DNA of 64,000 bases from Rotaria socialis (lineage: Eukaryota; Rotifera; Eurotatoria; Philodinida; Philodinidae), in the NCBI GenBank assembly GCA_905331475.1, contig CAJNYU010003647.1, positions 1 to 64,000 on the forward strand. The letters run 5' to 3'. Positions 48,543 to 61,300 of the stretch are shown here, piece by piece; position 1 is the stretch's first letter; each line of letters opens with the position of its first letter. The position numbers and the translations under genes are program-made. The notes beneath the pieces were generated by a model. The model saw only the letters and a program-made list of their open reading frames with translations, ran no database searches and was not told the origin of the DNA.

Positions 48543-50696
48543 TTGAACAACTGCTGAACGAAAGAATAGATTTAATTTTGAAACAGTCGAAGTATAAAAA
48601 ATCAAGTATTTATAGTAAATTCGGAACGAATGATGAGAAAGAATAGTTCGCATTTGACTAGTCTTACGTGATTTTATAATGATTACAATATAGAATAAAA
48701 TAGTCTTCACGGATGATTTCAGATCGGCTGTTCAAAATTGACTTTATTTGTAATTAAAAATTTTCACACATGTGTGATAGATGACACTGTATTCCTTAAT
48801 TCATTTAAAATTTTCAAACTAGCTGGAAGATTTAATTCGCCTTATTTCGTTCATTGGTATTTGTACGGTGACCACACATGGATCACTGGTCATTTCCAAT
48901 TATACGCCTTCTAGAAAAAAGTGGGTGTGGGTGTTTGTCTAAAAATCTATGGCGAATTTTGACATACACGCATATTTATACGATCAAACATATTTGATCA
49001 ATTTATTGATTTCTCTCGTTCTTTAAAGCCATTCATTGAATGTATTCTCATATATATTTATTTATCTTTCTCATTAACTTGTTTTTTATCGATTTGATAT
49101 TTTTGAAACAGTAATTAACAATTATTAGCAATGCTGCAGAATTGTTTGAGAAAACAAATAAACAAAAACCAGTTGAACAGCAATAACATACATTTTGCTT
49201 CATTTGAAACTATAGTATTTCATTGAATTCAAATTTCTTTGAGTTTCACTTATTTCATTAAAAAAAAGAATAAAAGTAACACACTTGATCAATTAGAGCT
49301 TCGACGAACTCGTCTTCACTGTGAAGTAATCCACAGAATATGTCTATGGCAAGTCAAAGAAATTTATCTAGAATTCAAACAAACGAAGTTTCTACCACTC
49401 AGCGTATATCTAGCGTTCAAAGAAGAGCCTCTAAAATGAGCGTTGCTTATGGTGTCGGAAGATCTTCAAGAGCTATATGTTAATCCAAGCGACAAAAATA
49501 TCGGGCGTTGGTTAATAATCCTCACATTTCCCTTTTTTTAATGCCATTTCAAATTTTATCTCTAACTGGAGTGAACAAGAACCAAAAAAACATCAGAAAA
49601 TAAAGCAAAACCAACGACGACGACAAAAAAATAATATGCTTTTATACACTTTTTTAAGCATTCTCTCTCGCTCGCATATCTCATGGCAAACCGATGACGT
49701 TTCTTTTATTTCAAATGGGATACGTCTAAAAAATGGAGATAGACACGGGAGAGAAAAAACCATCAAAGAATGTGATAGGTAACATTGCAACCGAAAGACA
49801 GCATAATTATGCTAACTAAATTTTATGAAATTTTCTTATTAAATATATTTCAAAATATCTAAAGCTATTAATCGATTTTCATCCCATTTTTAGTCAAACA
49901 TATTGAAAAAAACAACATGAGACATTTTATTTAAGAACATTTTTATAACTAAAAGAGTCACCTTCAATATCATTCATTTACATTGTAGCCAATTTTTTCA
50001 TCTACTCAAAATCATAAGTAACTTTCATTATTCTCCGTGAGATATTTATATTCGCTATGGAACTGTGTCTCTAAATAACTATCGTCACCTTTAAATAGTT
50101 TTTATCAGAGATATTATTTCCACTCTATTTTTTATTGCATTACTTTCTTATTTGTTACATTCTTGAATAAATGAAAACAATATTTATCTTAATAACTATT
50201 ATTTGATATAAAAGTGAGCCATTTTTTTAATATTTTATATTGATTTGTCAATCTAGAAAATTTCGTTTCAATCAACAGAGCGTGAATGAAAACAAAACAT
50301 AACCAAGATATTTTTAACTAAATGTGTTTATAATTTAGTAGCTAAATAGATAAATGTTGAACGACAAAACAAATCGTTATTATACATCTTCAAAATTTGC
50401 ACAAAAAACGTAAATAATATAATTGATTTCAAATCATAATTATTATATGGGATGGGAGATCATAATGTTTATAAAAATACATCAGAATCACTAAAGTCAC
50501 ATGTATATGAAGAACAAACAAAATATATCAAATGTCGCAGAGAAGTAATCATGTTCTTTAAATGAGTATTTCCGCCAACAAAATAGAGCTAGTCACATAT
50601 ATTTCCTTAAGAAATAATGTTTGCTAGCTATGATCAACACTTAATGTGACTATATATTACTGGTAGTTTGTTACACTAGCACAGGATAAAAACATC

Positions 50697-51068
50697 AGCT
50701 TCTATATGATGCGTTCGGAGAATATCCCCGGAAACTCGATTGAGTGTTAGGGAACCAAATCTAGCAGATATACAGCGTATAGGGGGATCTAGGGGGTACA
50801 GAAGTTATAGGAGACTTTTTTCTCTTTCGTCTCTTAATTTTATTTAATTATAACTCAATTAAAATCAAGTTTTCTTTCACAGATATTACTGATATCAATA
50901 TTTATTTTTTGAGCCTTGCTCGTTGTTTATCAATCTCCTATAACTCCTGTACTCCCTAGACTTCCTAGACCCCCTATATGCTATATATCTGTTATATCTG
51001 CTAGGTTTGGTTCCCTAGCACTTAATCGAGTTTCTGGGGATATTCTCGGAACGCATCTAATCTCAGCT
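50697..51068. mobile_element. MITE with ~115-bp terminal inverted repeats
   Basis: The left arm (50697-50817) and right arm (about 50930-51068) are inverted copies. Both read, from the outside in, AGCT, seven variable bases, GATGCGTTC, GAGAATATCCCC, AAACTCGATT, TAGGGAACCAAA, CTAGCAGATAT and a GGGGGTCTAGG-type stretch. No coding capacity; about 372 bp in total. Confidence 0.75.
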
Positions 51069-51084
51069 TTCTTTCATTACTTTC

Positions 51085-51136
51085 AAAAATATCTAATACA
51101 ATAGTATTAGATATTTTTGGGTGTGAGCGTGGGTTC
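51085..51136. repeat. 15-bp hairpin abutting a telomere-like tract
   Basis: AAAAATATCTAATAC (51085-51099), a 4-base loop, and the exact complement (51104-51118) are followed immediately by GGGTGTGAGCGTGGG (51119-51133). Confidence 0.7.
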
Positions 51137-51683
51137 ATACTTCTGACTGGCGGTGATTCAGACATTCACACTCTTTTTTCGTCGTTATTATTCTAATACG
51201 GATTGTTCGAGTAAAATCTAATGAGAAAAAATCTATTCATTCTCTCTAAAGGTAAACGTCCAAAATATGTGTGTATACTTCATTCGAAACAGAAAACTTT
51301 ATTCTCTCTGAATGAATAAAAGCGATCATCCATGACAATAAACGTTTCCGTGAGTCAACATTTCATTACTAGTAATATTTCATTCAAAAGTAAACAATGT
51401 ACAACAATCCCGTCAATGTAAATGCCAAGTGAAAACGTTTGAAAAGTAGTGATGGAACAGACGTTTGATTTTACTTAAACATAACCGATCATTCTAATAC
51501 CAGTCTTGGAATGATTCTCATCAACCTTGATAGAGTTAACGATGTTTTTCTTTTTTCAAGCATAATACATTTAGTAAAAATATTCATGTGTTCTATTATA
51601 TTTAATAAAAATAATTACAGATTTAACTAGCAATGATTGGATTACAAAAAGACATTAATCATAAACGAAGAAAACGTGTCGAT

Positions 51684-52238
51684 TCATTTTTGCCCAACTA
51701 CTGGATTTACTTCAATTTGAAATCTGACGCCGAAATCCACAATTTCAGCAGTAACACGACACGGATAACCCATATTAGTTAATATTCCTCGTAGTAGCCC
51801 ATTTGAATATGCTATATATAATGTATGCAATCGATTATTACTGTCAATAGGCTTATTCATCGTTGTGAGCGTTTGTTGTAATAAACGAAATCGACCATCA
51901 TGAATTACGTACACTCCTTGATGATTTGTTCGTAGATTATCCACTTGTCTTTTAAATAAACATATCCATAGTTCTTTACAAAGATATTTTACTGTATCTA
52001 ATTCATCACGATAACGTGCATTTTCTTTTGATAATCTTTCGCCAAGCGAATAGCCCACTCTGTAACCTTTTCAGCGAAAAACAAAACAGGAAATCACAGC
52101 GAGTAAAAGAAAATAATTGTCTTATTTACCTATTTGTGATAGATATGCCGATGCTGTTTCTACATCATTTTCGTTTTCATTATTATAATGCTCAACGATC
52201 GACATATGAAGATAATCGAAAAGTGTTTCGTCAACCAT
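51684..52238 (-). CDS. TRAPPC6B: TRAPP complex subunit 6 (Bet3-fold)
   Basis: Two exons (52130-52238, 51684-52066) give 492 nt, 163 aa, close to the roughly 158 aa of animal TRAPPC6. Family landmarks are GYRVG..L.ERL (about 37-48), ARY.DELDTVKYLCKELW, KRQVDNLRTNHQGVYV (the most conserved stretch) and a C-terminal beta segment VTAEI.....FQIEV. The protein is a core subunit of the TRAPP vesicle-tethering and Rab GEF complex at the ER-Golgi interface. The A and B paralogs cannot be told apart with confidence. It lies 112 bp downstream of BUB3 on the same strand, and its ATG follows ATTCTTTAG directly, an AG acceptor, so it is probably expressed as a downstream operon gene or has an upstream non-coding exon. 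Confidence 0.92.
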
Positions 52239-52350
52239 CTAAAGAATAATATATTCACAATTCTTTGTTTTTTTTTCCTAACAATATCAACAACAAGACA
52301 CAGAACAACAAAAGAAAAACAAAAAAGAAGATTATCTATTTTTGTATTTT
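52239..52350 (-). promoter_or_regulatory. BUB3-TRAPPC6 intercistronic spacer with AG acceptor at the ATG
   Basis: 112 bp separate the BUB3 stop from the TRAPPC6 start. Pyrimidine-rich stretches lie in the middle, and the spacer ends in ATATTATTCTTTAG immediately before ATG. There is no TATA box. Confidence 0.45.
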
Positions 52351-53707
52351 TCATTTAGGTTTTGTTTCTAAATCAGAAACACGTCGAATAAATATTATAT
52401 TTTTCGAAACATCACTCGGTGCCAATTGTAGATCAGCACCATATTCATAGTTATATGACGATGCAATAGCAAGCATATTTCCTTCGGATGAAAATGCCAA
52501 ACTTGTTATACCAGCTGGATACCTAAAACAACATCGAAGAAGAAAAGAACGCTCGGTTTTCGAAAATTCAATGAAAAAAAAGAGTTTTACTGATGGAATT
52601 GACATAAACGTTTTTTATTTGCTCCATCCCACATATTCACATATGCATCGGAACCACCAGTTGCAAATGTTCCATATTGTTTATGAAAAGCAATAGCATT
52701 GACAGGAAAGATATTTTCAATTCCGTTGTCTTTTGAACGATGACATTTAAATGCATATTTTTTCTTTTGAACTTCAGGATTTGGATCAAAAAATTCTACA
52801 GCAACTCGGCCTACATCGAAAAAACTCTTGGTTTTTTAATCGAAAAAAGAAGTTTGTGTCAAATGAAAACCTTCAATTGAACTAAGAACATATCCTTGTT
52901 TATTTGGAAAGCACCGAATACAACGTGTTTGATATTTTAAATTTGATTCTCGATTTTCGAGTGGACTTTGACTATTGATTTTACGTAAATCCCAAATGGA
53001 TATTTTACGTTGTGCTGTTCCAACAACAAGTATTTCACCTACACTATCTAATGTATAGATCTATGGAGAAAAAAGATAGTATCTGGAGAAAAAAAATTCA
53101 CGAAATATATATATATACTTTATCAGGCAGTGAACAAGAACCAAGACAATTGGGTGCACGTGAATCCCAAAATTTAACAGTTGAATCCCATGAGCCAGTT
53201 ATGACGAAATTGAATTCAGGTGAATAATGTACACTGCGTATCGCATTATCATGATGTCCCATTATAGTTTCTGGAAAAATTGAGATTTTTCTTTAGCTAA
53301 TTAATAAACATAATTCATAGCTACCTTTTTGAGCATTGAAATCATACGTTTTTAAAATACGATCTAAACCACCGCTAAATGTTCTTGATGAATCCTAAGC
53401 AAACATTTGCATAGAAATATTTATCTTCGAACTTGTAAAATCATACCGCAAAACAACAATCTAGTACAGGACCAGCATGTTTGTACATTTGACGAAATGT
53501 ATGTTGATTAACATCATATAAACTAAACAAAAATAATTTCAGTACAACAGTTTCCCATCCGGATATCAAATTTAGTAAATTTCAATTTATTTACCGAACA
53601 CCACAATCCCATGACGAAGCGATTAAAAATTGACTTTGATTATTAGGAGAAAAATGAACAGCAGTTATTCCATCTGTTGGAGAATTTAAAAGATGATGTT
53701 CAGTCAT
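52351..53707 (-). CDS. BUB3: BUB3, mitotic checkpoint WD40 protein
   Basis: Seven exons (53595-53707, 53447-53522, 53325-53394, 53119-53270, 52871-53060, 52591-52810, 52351-52522) give 993 nt, 330 aa; human BUB3 is 328 aa. A seven-bladed WD40 propeller is evident from repeated GSWD/WD-type ends. BUB3-specific blocks include [20 protein letters not shown] followed by [33 protein letters not shown] and the C-terminal [13 protein letters not shown]. It binds GLEBS motifs of BUB1/BUBR1 at kinetochores and supports the spindle checkpoint. RAE1 is a related WD40 protein, but the C-terminal signature is BUB3's. It lies 100 bp after RPIA; the ATG follows GTTTTCAG by 21 nt. Confidence 0.95.
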
Positions 53708-53807
53708 TACAAACAGCTAAGATCGTATCTGAAAACTAAAAAGTTAGCAGAGATTCAAAACCAAAACAAAATGAGCTGAAAGAAAAGAATACAGAAAAAA
53801 GAAATCA
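53708..53807 (-). promoter_or_regulatory. RPIA-BUB3 intercistronic spacer with AG acceptors
   Basis: 100 bp. It contains TTCTTTTCTTTCAG and, closer to the start, CTAACTTTTTAGTTTTCAG, 21 nt before the BUB3 ATG. Both are good 3' splice acceptors with no matching upstream donor in the spacer. Confidence 0.45.
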
Positions 53808-55224
53808 TTATGAAGACATTGTAGGATTTGTTCTAATCTCAACTTTGCCATCACTGTTACCAAAATATCCTTTATAGATCATATTCACGAATAAACCGGT
53901 TTCAACCACACCTATAAAATATAGAACAATCAGATAGAATTCATGGTGACAATACGAATTGATTAATTTTACCAGGAACTAATTTTAATGTTCGATTAAC
54001 ATCAAACCAATTCACAATTTTCAACGGATCAAACTTCCAATCGAGAATGAAATTTCCTTGGTCAGTTAATACTGGACCCTAAAATTTTGTTTTGGTTATC
54101 AATGTAAAACTTCAATTATTAAGAAATCTACTAATTTTTCTGTTCCTTCACGAACAACAACTTCACCACCAAGTTGTTTTTCAATTTCTTTCTTAGTAAG
54201 TTTATACGCAACTGGAATGACTTCAATTGGAATACCTTTTGTCCATTTTGTACCTAAACAGGGTGACCATTTTCTATACAAAACAAAAAAGGTTCATTTC
54301 AATCATTTCATCGATTTTTACTTTTCATCAGCAACAACAATAAATCGCTTTGCGCATACGGCAACAAGTTTTTCTTGTGTTTGACACCCACCACCACCTT
54401 TGATACAATTGAATTGCTCATCTACTTCATCAGCACCATCAATAGCAAGATCGAGCTTGAATATAATAATTAAAATTAAATAAAGAAAAAAACTCTTCAG
54501 ACGACTTACTTCTTGATACTCAGCAAGACTACCTAATTTCAAACCATTAGAAAGAATAAGTTCGCGTGCCTAAAAAGAAGCAAAAACCTTATACTATATA
54601 GTTCTCTTATTCCTATAGGTCTTTGTTTTTTGTTTTCTTAGAACTAGTGTAATATCATAGCTTTCTCATAAATTTCAATAGTAGAGAGAATAGTCAATGC
54701 TTTTTGCAGGTTTAGGTCAGTTGCTCGCAGGACACTTGCTCGCCGGACAGTTACGCGCGGATAGTTGCTCGTAAATTCACTTGCTCGCAACGACTAGCAT
54801 CGCGAGCAAGTGTATATACGAGCAACTATCCGGTGAGCAACCGTCCGCGAGCAAGTGACTGTCTCCCGTTTTTTGCATTATCTATGAAAAAGATCGTCAA
54901 GTTTAACACAAACTTGTAATGAAGTCGGAACACAAATTAAGTCAAGATTGTTCTTATGCACGATTTCCGCTAGAAATTTCAAATAAATAAATTATAAATA
55001 TCAAAACAAAAACTAATATCTATTTATCAAAATCATACCAATTCTTTTCACTGCTGGAACAATGGTTGAACCTGATCCAACGCCAATGATGTGAATATCC
55101 TAAAAACGAATATTTATTTTATTGAACACATATATTTATTTTGTTTACTAATTCTACCTACATTATGAATCTGTTCATCGACTGCAGCATTGGCTGCCGA
55201 TTCTTTAGCTAGATTTACTGGCAT
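53808..55224 (-). CDS. RPIA: Ribose-5-phosphate isomerase A
   Basis: Eight exons (55162-55224, 55039-55099, 54914-54969, 54510-54569, 54322-54455, 54132-54273, 53973-54078, 53808-53911) give 726 nt, 241 aa. It interconverts ribulose-5-P and ribose-5-P in the cytosolic pentose phosphate pathway. Motifs: GVGSGST at 27-33 (phosphate-binding loop), VPTSLQA, DGADEVD at 86-92 (with D86 and D89), KGGGG at 99-103, then TQEK with the catalytic Glu at about 108. KGIPIEVIP and GNFILDWKF follow, and VVETGLF near the end. All key residues are intact. Intron 3 (54570-54913, 344 nt) carries a GCTCGC-repeat hairpin element; other introns are short. It starts 107 bp after the LTN1 stop on the same strand. Confidence 0.95.
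54707..54876. mobile_element. GCTCGC-repeat hairpin element inside RPIA intron 3
   Basis: About 170 bp containing roughly nine copies of TTGCTCGC/GCGAGCAA. A 30-bp stem pairs 54759-54788 (starts GGATAGTTGCTCGT) with 54802-54831 (28 of 30 matches by eye, 13-base loop). It is GC-richer than the surroundings and looks like a recent MITE-like insertion. The intron remains spliceable in the model. Confidence 0.65.
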
Positions 55225-55331
55225 CAATAATCTATAACTGAAGAATATTCGTTTCAAGATAGTTTATCCAATATAACACATTTATGTCAAAACAAAAACA
55301 AAACGAGTTAAAAACAACGCGAAAAAAAAAT
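55225..55331 (-). promoter_or_regulatory. LTN1-RPIA intercistronic spacer with AG acceptor near the ATG
   Basis: 107 bp containing T-rich runs and ending ...TATTCTTCAGTTATAGATTATTG before the RPIA ATG, so two AGs lie within 20 nt upstream. No TATA box or clear polyadenylation hexamer in the coding sense. Confidence 0.45.
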
Positions 55332-58300
55332 TCAAAAGTTCGCTCGACAATGCGGACATGTGGATTTGTTTGATGAACGGAACCACCGAAACTAGAGAGA
55401 AGCAAAAAATAAATTAGAAAACTCCGTGTGTGCGTTTTAAACTTACCAAGCAGGCGTCATGAAATTTCTTTTTACATGTTCGACAGGTTCGTTTTGGTAG
55501 TTCATTATTTGTATGTAAAATACAATAGCAAATTGAGCATTCTTCGATGCCTTGCATTGTTTTGTCAATATTCTGTTTCCAAATAAGTAAACCATCGGAA
55601 ATGTCACCGTTCTAAATAGAATTGTGAAAAATGAGAAAAGATTTTTTTTTTTTTACAAATTTTTCTTTTTATTTACATTTTGCATTAAATTTGTTTTCAA
55701 TTGGAGCATCCATTTATTCCATTGATCCTTGGTAAATCCAACATGATGTGTACATTCAATATTAGCATAATTTAATGGATAGTTCGCTGGTAAACGTATG
55801 CAGATTTCTACACGTGATGTTTCAATATTATAAATAGCTGTTATTTCACGTGTATTTGAATGTTTTTTAACATTAAATAAACCGGCTTCACCGACACTTA
55901 TATCTTTTAATGCTGATGCTGCATCGAGTTCTCGTTGAATTAATATTGGACTAACATATTTTTGTGTCACACGATCAACAGCATCGCGTATGCGTTTTGC
56001 TTGATTATGATACCATTCACGAACAAGAGCCGGAATCGAACTTAGACATTGAAAATAAACCGAACAGGCCAAATGTGGAATTGTGTATGACGAATATAAA
56101 TCGCCTAGAAAATAGTTTCATAAATTTCTCTGTTGGACTTTAACAACGAAGTTATATCGTTGGAAGAAGCGATTGTTTTCGAAACTCTGGAATAGTATTA
56201 TACATACATATGGATATGCGACGAGAAAAAAAAACAAGATAACAAAGACAGTACAGGCGATATTGATTGTTATAAATGTTATCATGCGGCAGCGATCGAA
56301 GCACAAACCCCGTATGGCACAGAAACGAACCGCTCCTTTGACAAGTTACTTACTACGCCACTAGAGTCAACTATCAATTGAAGTACAAGTGTTTCCCGTC
56401 TACTGAAATATTAAAACATCATTTTCAATCATCACGACTCATTCTCTTTTGATTAAATAGAATAGATTCTTCCTTACAAATAGCTTTGTTATCTATTCAA
56501 CATTTTTTCACATTACATATTTCTCAGCACGAAAGACAAAACTGACATGAAGGAATTTCAAAAGTATAGACTCATTTCATTGGTACATTGGTCGACCAAG
56601 CAAACTCTTTGAAAATCTATACTTACTGTTTGGACTCAGTTGAACATCATTTTCAAACATTGACTTAGAATGAGTTAATTTTTTTGTTATACATGATACT
56701 TGCATAGATAAAGGATCGTTATAAACAGGATTAGCAGGAATTAATCCAAGTACAATCGAAAGAAAACGATCGACTAATTTTTTTTCTTGTAACATTAATT
56801 TATAGGTATAACGTTCTTCGACTAATTTATAACAACTAATTAAATTAAGTAATAATTTATAATTTAATAATTCACCAATAATAACATGTTCCTTATCAGA
56901 TTTTACTGTTGTTGAGGATGACTGGGAAATAATTTCATGATCATTATCGTCTAATAGATGTTCTTCGGCAATATCATTTTCATTCAATAATTGTTTTATT
57001 GTATTTTCGGTACGTTCTAAAGCTTCAAGCATTGAACCAGGTAGACGACATGTCTTATCATCTTCAGCAATCGCTTCATTATTATTTGTTGTAAGAATAA
57101 GCGCCGGAGATAGATGTACGAGAAGTCGATTTAATAAATGAAACGATGAAAATTGTAATGGACGATTTGATGTTAAACAAAGTAAACGATATAGATGATT
57201 AAATACTGTTTGAATAGACTCGGGCAATTTTGATTGATGATCTTCGGAATGAAATAATGGTTTGAGATTATTCGAAAGAAGATAATCAATTGGAATAGTG
57301 CAAATTGCACAACATATAGATTTTACCATTTCGTTTGTCACATAAAATGCGGAAAATTCGTTTAGAGCACCTAGAAAAATATTGTCAAATAAAATTAAAA
57401 TTAAATCATACCAATACTCACTGGGTAATGCAATATAAAGTGGTAATAATCCTTGATAAATTTCTTTGCTATAAAGCAATAACCATTCATCGTATAATTG
57501 TTTCCTAAATTCATCAGTTTCATCCGATCTATTATTATTGGTTAGAAGTTTTCCAATCGTTGCCAATAGATTCGACGCATGAATAAACAAAAATTCAGTC
57601 CTTAATGTAAATTGTTGATTGATTTGTTGTTGAATATTGGTTAAATTTTGAAATAGATTACTTATTAAACATAAAACATTATCCCAATGTGAGTGTTTCA
57701 ATGATTCAATAAAACTTCCATGATTTAATAGCGTATTCCATAATTGTATTAATTGTAAAATTTCTTTCGATGATACATTAAATTTCAGTAAAATATTTAA
57801 TATATTATTTAGATAATGTTCATCTAAAATTATTCCTAATTTATTCATACGCAATAATGATTGATTTAACGCGGCTAATGTTAATTCCGAGCGCCGTTCA
57901 TCTTGACATTGTTCAATTAGATAAGGAATAATTAATTTCGCTTGTGACTCTCGAAAGAATGATGTTAAAATTAAATGAGAATTTAATTCATCATTATTAT
58001 TTAATATAAATGTGTATTGAATCGAATCATCTCGTTGATTAATATTCAAATGTTTGTCTTTTATTTGACAGTAAATGTGATAGTAAATTAATTCGGAATA
58101 AAATTCATTTGATAGAAAAGATTTTTCAATAAGATTAAATTCTATATTAAATGTTGATAAATGAAATAAACGTTCGAATAATCTATAAATTTGTTGTGTA
58201 TCAATACAACGATATTGAAATAGATAATAATTAAGTATTAAATTTCGAATTAGATCATCGTTCGACCATAAATAGGAATTTAATTCATATTGACGAATGA

Positions 58301-61300
58301 CTAATAACGATAAAAATTGAACATCGATTAAACGTTCGTATTCCGCAAAAGCTTTATTTTCAATTTTTATTTCTATAGTTTGATCAGGTAAAAGCCAACC
58401 ATGATAGATACCAAAGATCCATGATTCACAAATAAAATCTTTATCCAATGAAATACGTTCAAATAATTTTGTATAAAGTTTTTTTGATAATAAATTTTCA
58501 TCTTGAAATATCGTTATAATCATATCAATGAATAGATCATTATCGGATTGTGTTGGAATATATGAAAGAATAAAATTAATCAATTGATTGTAAAGCTCAT
58601 TTCGAGTTGTAACTGACTGTTTAAGAGCTATTGACCATATTGAACGTTGATGAAGACTTAAATCAGAATTTTTACGTATTAGATTAATTATATCGTTTTG
58701 AATATAAAGTTGAAAGAGATTTTTTGTTGATTGATTCTCATAGGTTTTATCAATATTTTGAAATAGATGTTTAGCGACATGATCAATACTTTGAATAAGA
58801 TCGTTGTGTGTATCGGTTTCATTTAATGAAGGTGCTTGCTGTTCTAGTAACCGACAAGCCAGATAGACAATTTGTTCTTGTTGTATCGAAGTAAGAAATT
58901 GAGCTGGTTTCGATGAACAAAGTAAAGAAGATAATAATTGAAATTCTTCTGTTGAAACAGGAAAATTTAAATCATTATTATCACTTGTTTTTGTTACACT
59001 GGCTGTCATGTTTAACAACTGTTCGAGGACACCGTGAGCTTGAAGCCTGAGTATTTTAAAAAAAGCACAAAAGCTAAAGAGAAAATTTTAGTAGATTATA
59101 GTTACCATGTATGAAATGATGGTGACGATTCATAGCGGCAAACAATTGAAGCCAATAAAAAATAAAATCGACGGGATGATTCAAGCTAAAAAATAAGATT
59201 TTTTCCCATAATTTCTAGTCTAGTTCTCACCAAATGAATGAATATTTGTTTCTTACTTTTATTAAATCGGCTAGAACGCGTTCAACGACAACCTCTGATG
59301 AATCAAATACATAGAGAATTTGAATAGTCAATTCAAGAATATCATCCAGCGAAAAATGTTGTTCAATAGCGATTTTCATCAATGGTCTAGCATAATCTAA
59401 ATAGAATACGTCAGGTATACTATTTATATTATCGTTTGTATGGATTAATTTTTTAATAATTTCAACGTCATTTGACATTGAGGAATTTAAAAGACGTGTG
59501 AATAAATTTAAACTATGTTCGAATGATGATTGATTCGGATTTTCAGTACAAAATTGAAAACAATATCGACATAAATCAGTAGTAAATTGAACTAGATAAT
59601 GTTCTTTTTGATTATTATTATCTATGTTGTCATCATCGTCATCTTCAGCTTGAAATGTTGTAGAATCAACCGAGGAAATGTCTGAGAAGGATGTTGTTGT
59701 TGCTGCAAAACGTAGATTTTTCAATTTTGGCGGAGAAAGAATTGTCTCAAAAAGTAATGTAGATTGTTGAAAAATATATTTTAAATCGATTGATTCGTTT
59801 GTTGTTGTTGTTGCTGTTGGATTTATTAAATCACGAAATAATGAAAGAACACTATTTAAATGATCACTATACAAACGAAATGATTGAATCGAATTTAAGA
59901 AATGAAAATATTGCCGAGCATAAACATTTCGAATCGAACAATCTTTATCAGTAAGTAATCGCCGGATTAATGGAAGTAACTAGAAATTAAAGTTTTGTTT
60001 ATGAATATTTTCTTTTTTTTCATCTTCTTACTCTGTCGTTAAGAAAAACAAGTTGATCTGTTGAATGATTTTCTAATATATGTAGTAAACAATCCATATA
60101 AGCTTTTAGTAATGAACTGACATTATTCATTTGTTGTCGTCCTTTTATTGATAAAATCCTAGAAGAAAAAGGAAATCGATTTTCCTAAAAAATTTCATCT
60201 ACAACTTCACCTACCCTTCTTCCATAGCTTGAAAATAATTCTCAATAAAATGATTATTTGTATCTTCTCCAATAATAGTCGACGGTATTTTTTGAATCAA
60301 AGGTAACAAACAATCTTTTACACCGAATACATTTCCATGACAGGCATTTCGTAGAAAAGCATATAGTTTCGGTAAAAATGCTTTTTGGTGATTTACTAAT
60401 AACCAACAATCATCAAATGTATCCAAACAAAGTATTAAACAATCCCATATTAATGGACACAATTTTGGCTCGGTTTCATTGATAGCATAGAAAACAAGGG
60501 GAATAATTTTGGTTTTATATTCTCGTATAACATCAGGTATGAGATTGATTAATTCATAAAGACAACGATAAAATGAACTTCGAATCTACAAACGAAACCT
60601 ATTATTTGTTTTGCACAATGAAAAATATTTACTTGGATGGATTTAATTTTATCTAACTTCCAAAATTTCCCAGAGTCAAATATTATCTTCAATTGGCTTG
60701 TTAGATCTGAACGTTTATTAGCTTCTAAATAATTAAGAAATAAGCCAAGAGCTAGAAGAACTTCTGTTAGACGTCGTTCATGTGCATCGTCGGTTTCCAT
60801 TTCATTTTCTTTTCTAAAAACAAAAACAAACTTTATCATTCTAGCATCATGTTATCTCGATTTTTCTCATGCTTACTTGTCTTTTAGAACATCTGAACAT
60901 TGATTTATTTCATCCGTTAATGTTGACATTATTTCGTTTCGTGCGAAATAAACAACTTCTGCTTGTTTGTTTTGTCCAGTAAATAATTTAGTATAGAGAA
61001 ATTTAGCTTTCGATGCTGCTGGTGCATATGAATCACATTGTGCCATTAACCAAATGGGTAAGATAGTTTTTAAATGTGGTAGCAGATTCTTCTTCATACG
61101 CATTCCTATTGTATCAAAAGTCGATTGACATTCATCACGAACACGTTGATCTGAATCCTACGAAGAACTAGATTTATACAAAAAAAGAACAAAACGATTG
61201 ATCTGAAGTTTTACCGTTGACCATTTACGATAATGAAAAACAAAAAATGGAAGAATAACTCGAATTTTATCGTCAGATTCTTTAGCATCACAATAATCAC

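Larger units (their letters stand above)
48543..51683. other. Intergenic DNA with a MITE, palindrome and telomere-like tracts
   Basis: No gene is seen in 3.1 kb. It contains GTGGGTGTGGGTGT at 48921-48934, the inverted-repeat element at 50697-51068 and a hairpin plus G-rich tract at 51085-51136. Confidence 0.5.

Noticed and set aside
56105..56626. Short frames between LTN1 exons 11 and 12
   Set aside because: They lie in a 522-nt intron whose borders are strong (GTAAGTAT and TTTCTAG) and in phase.
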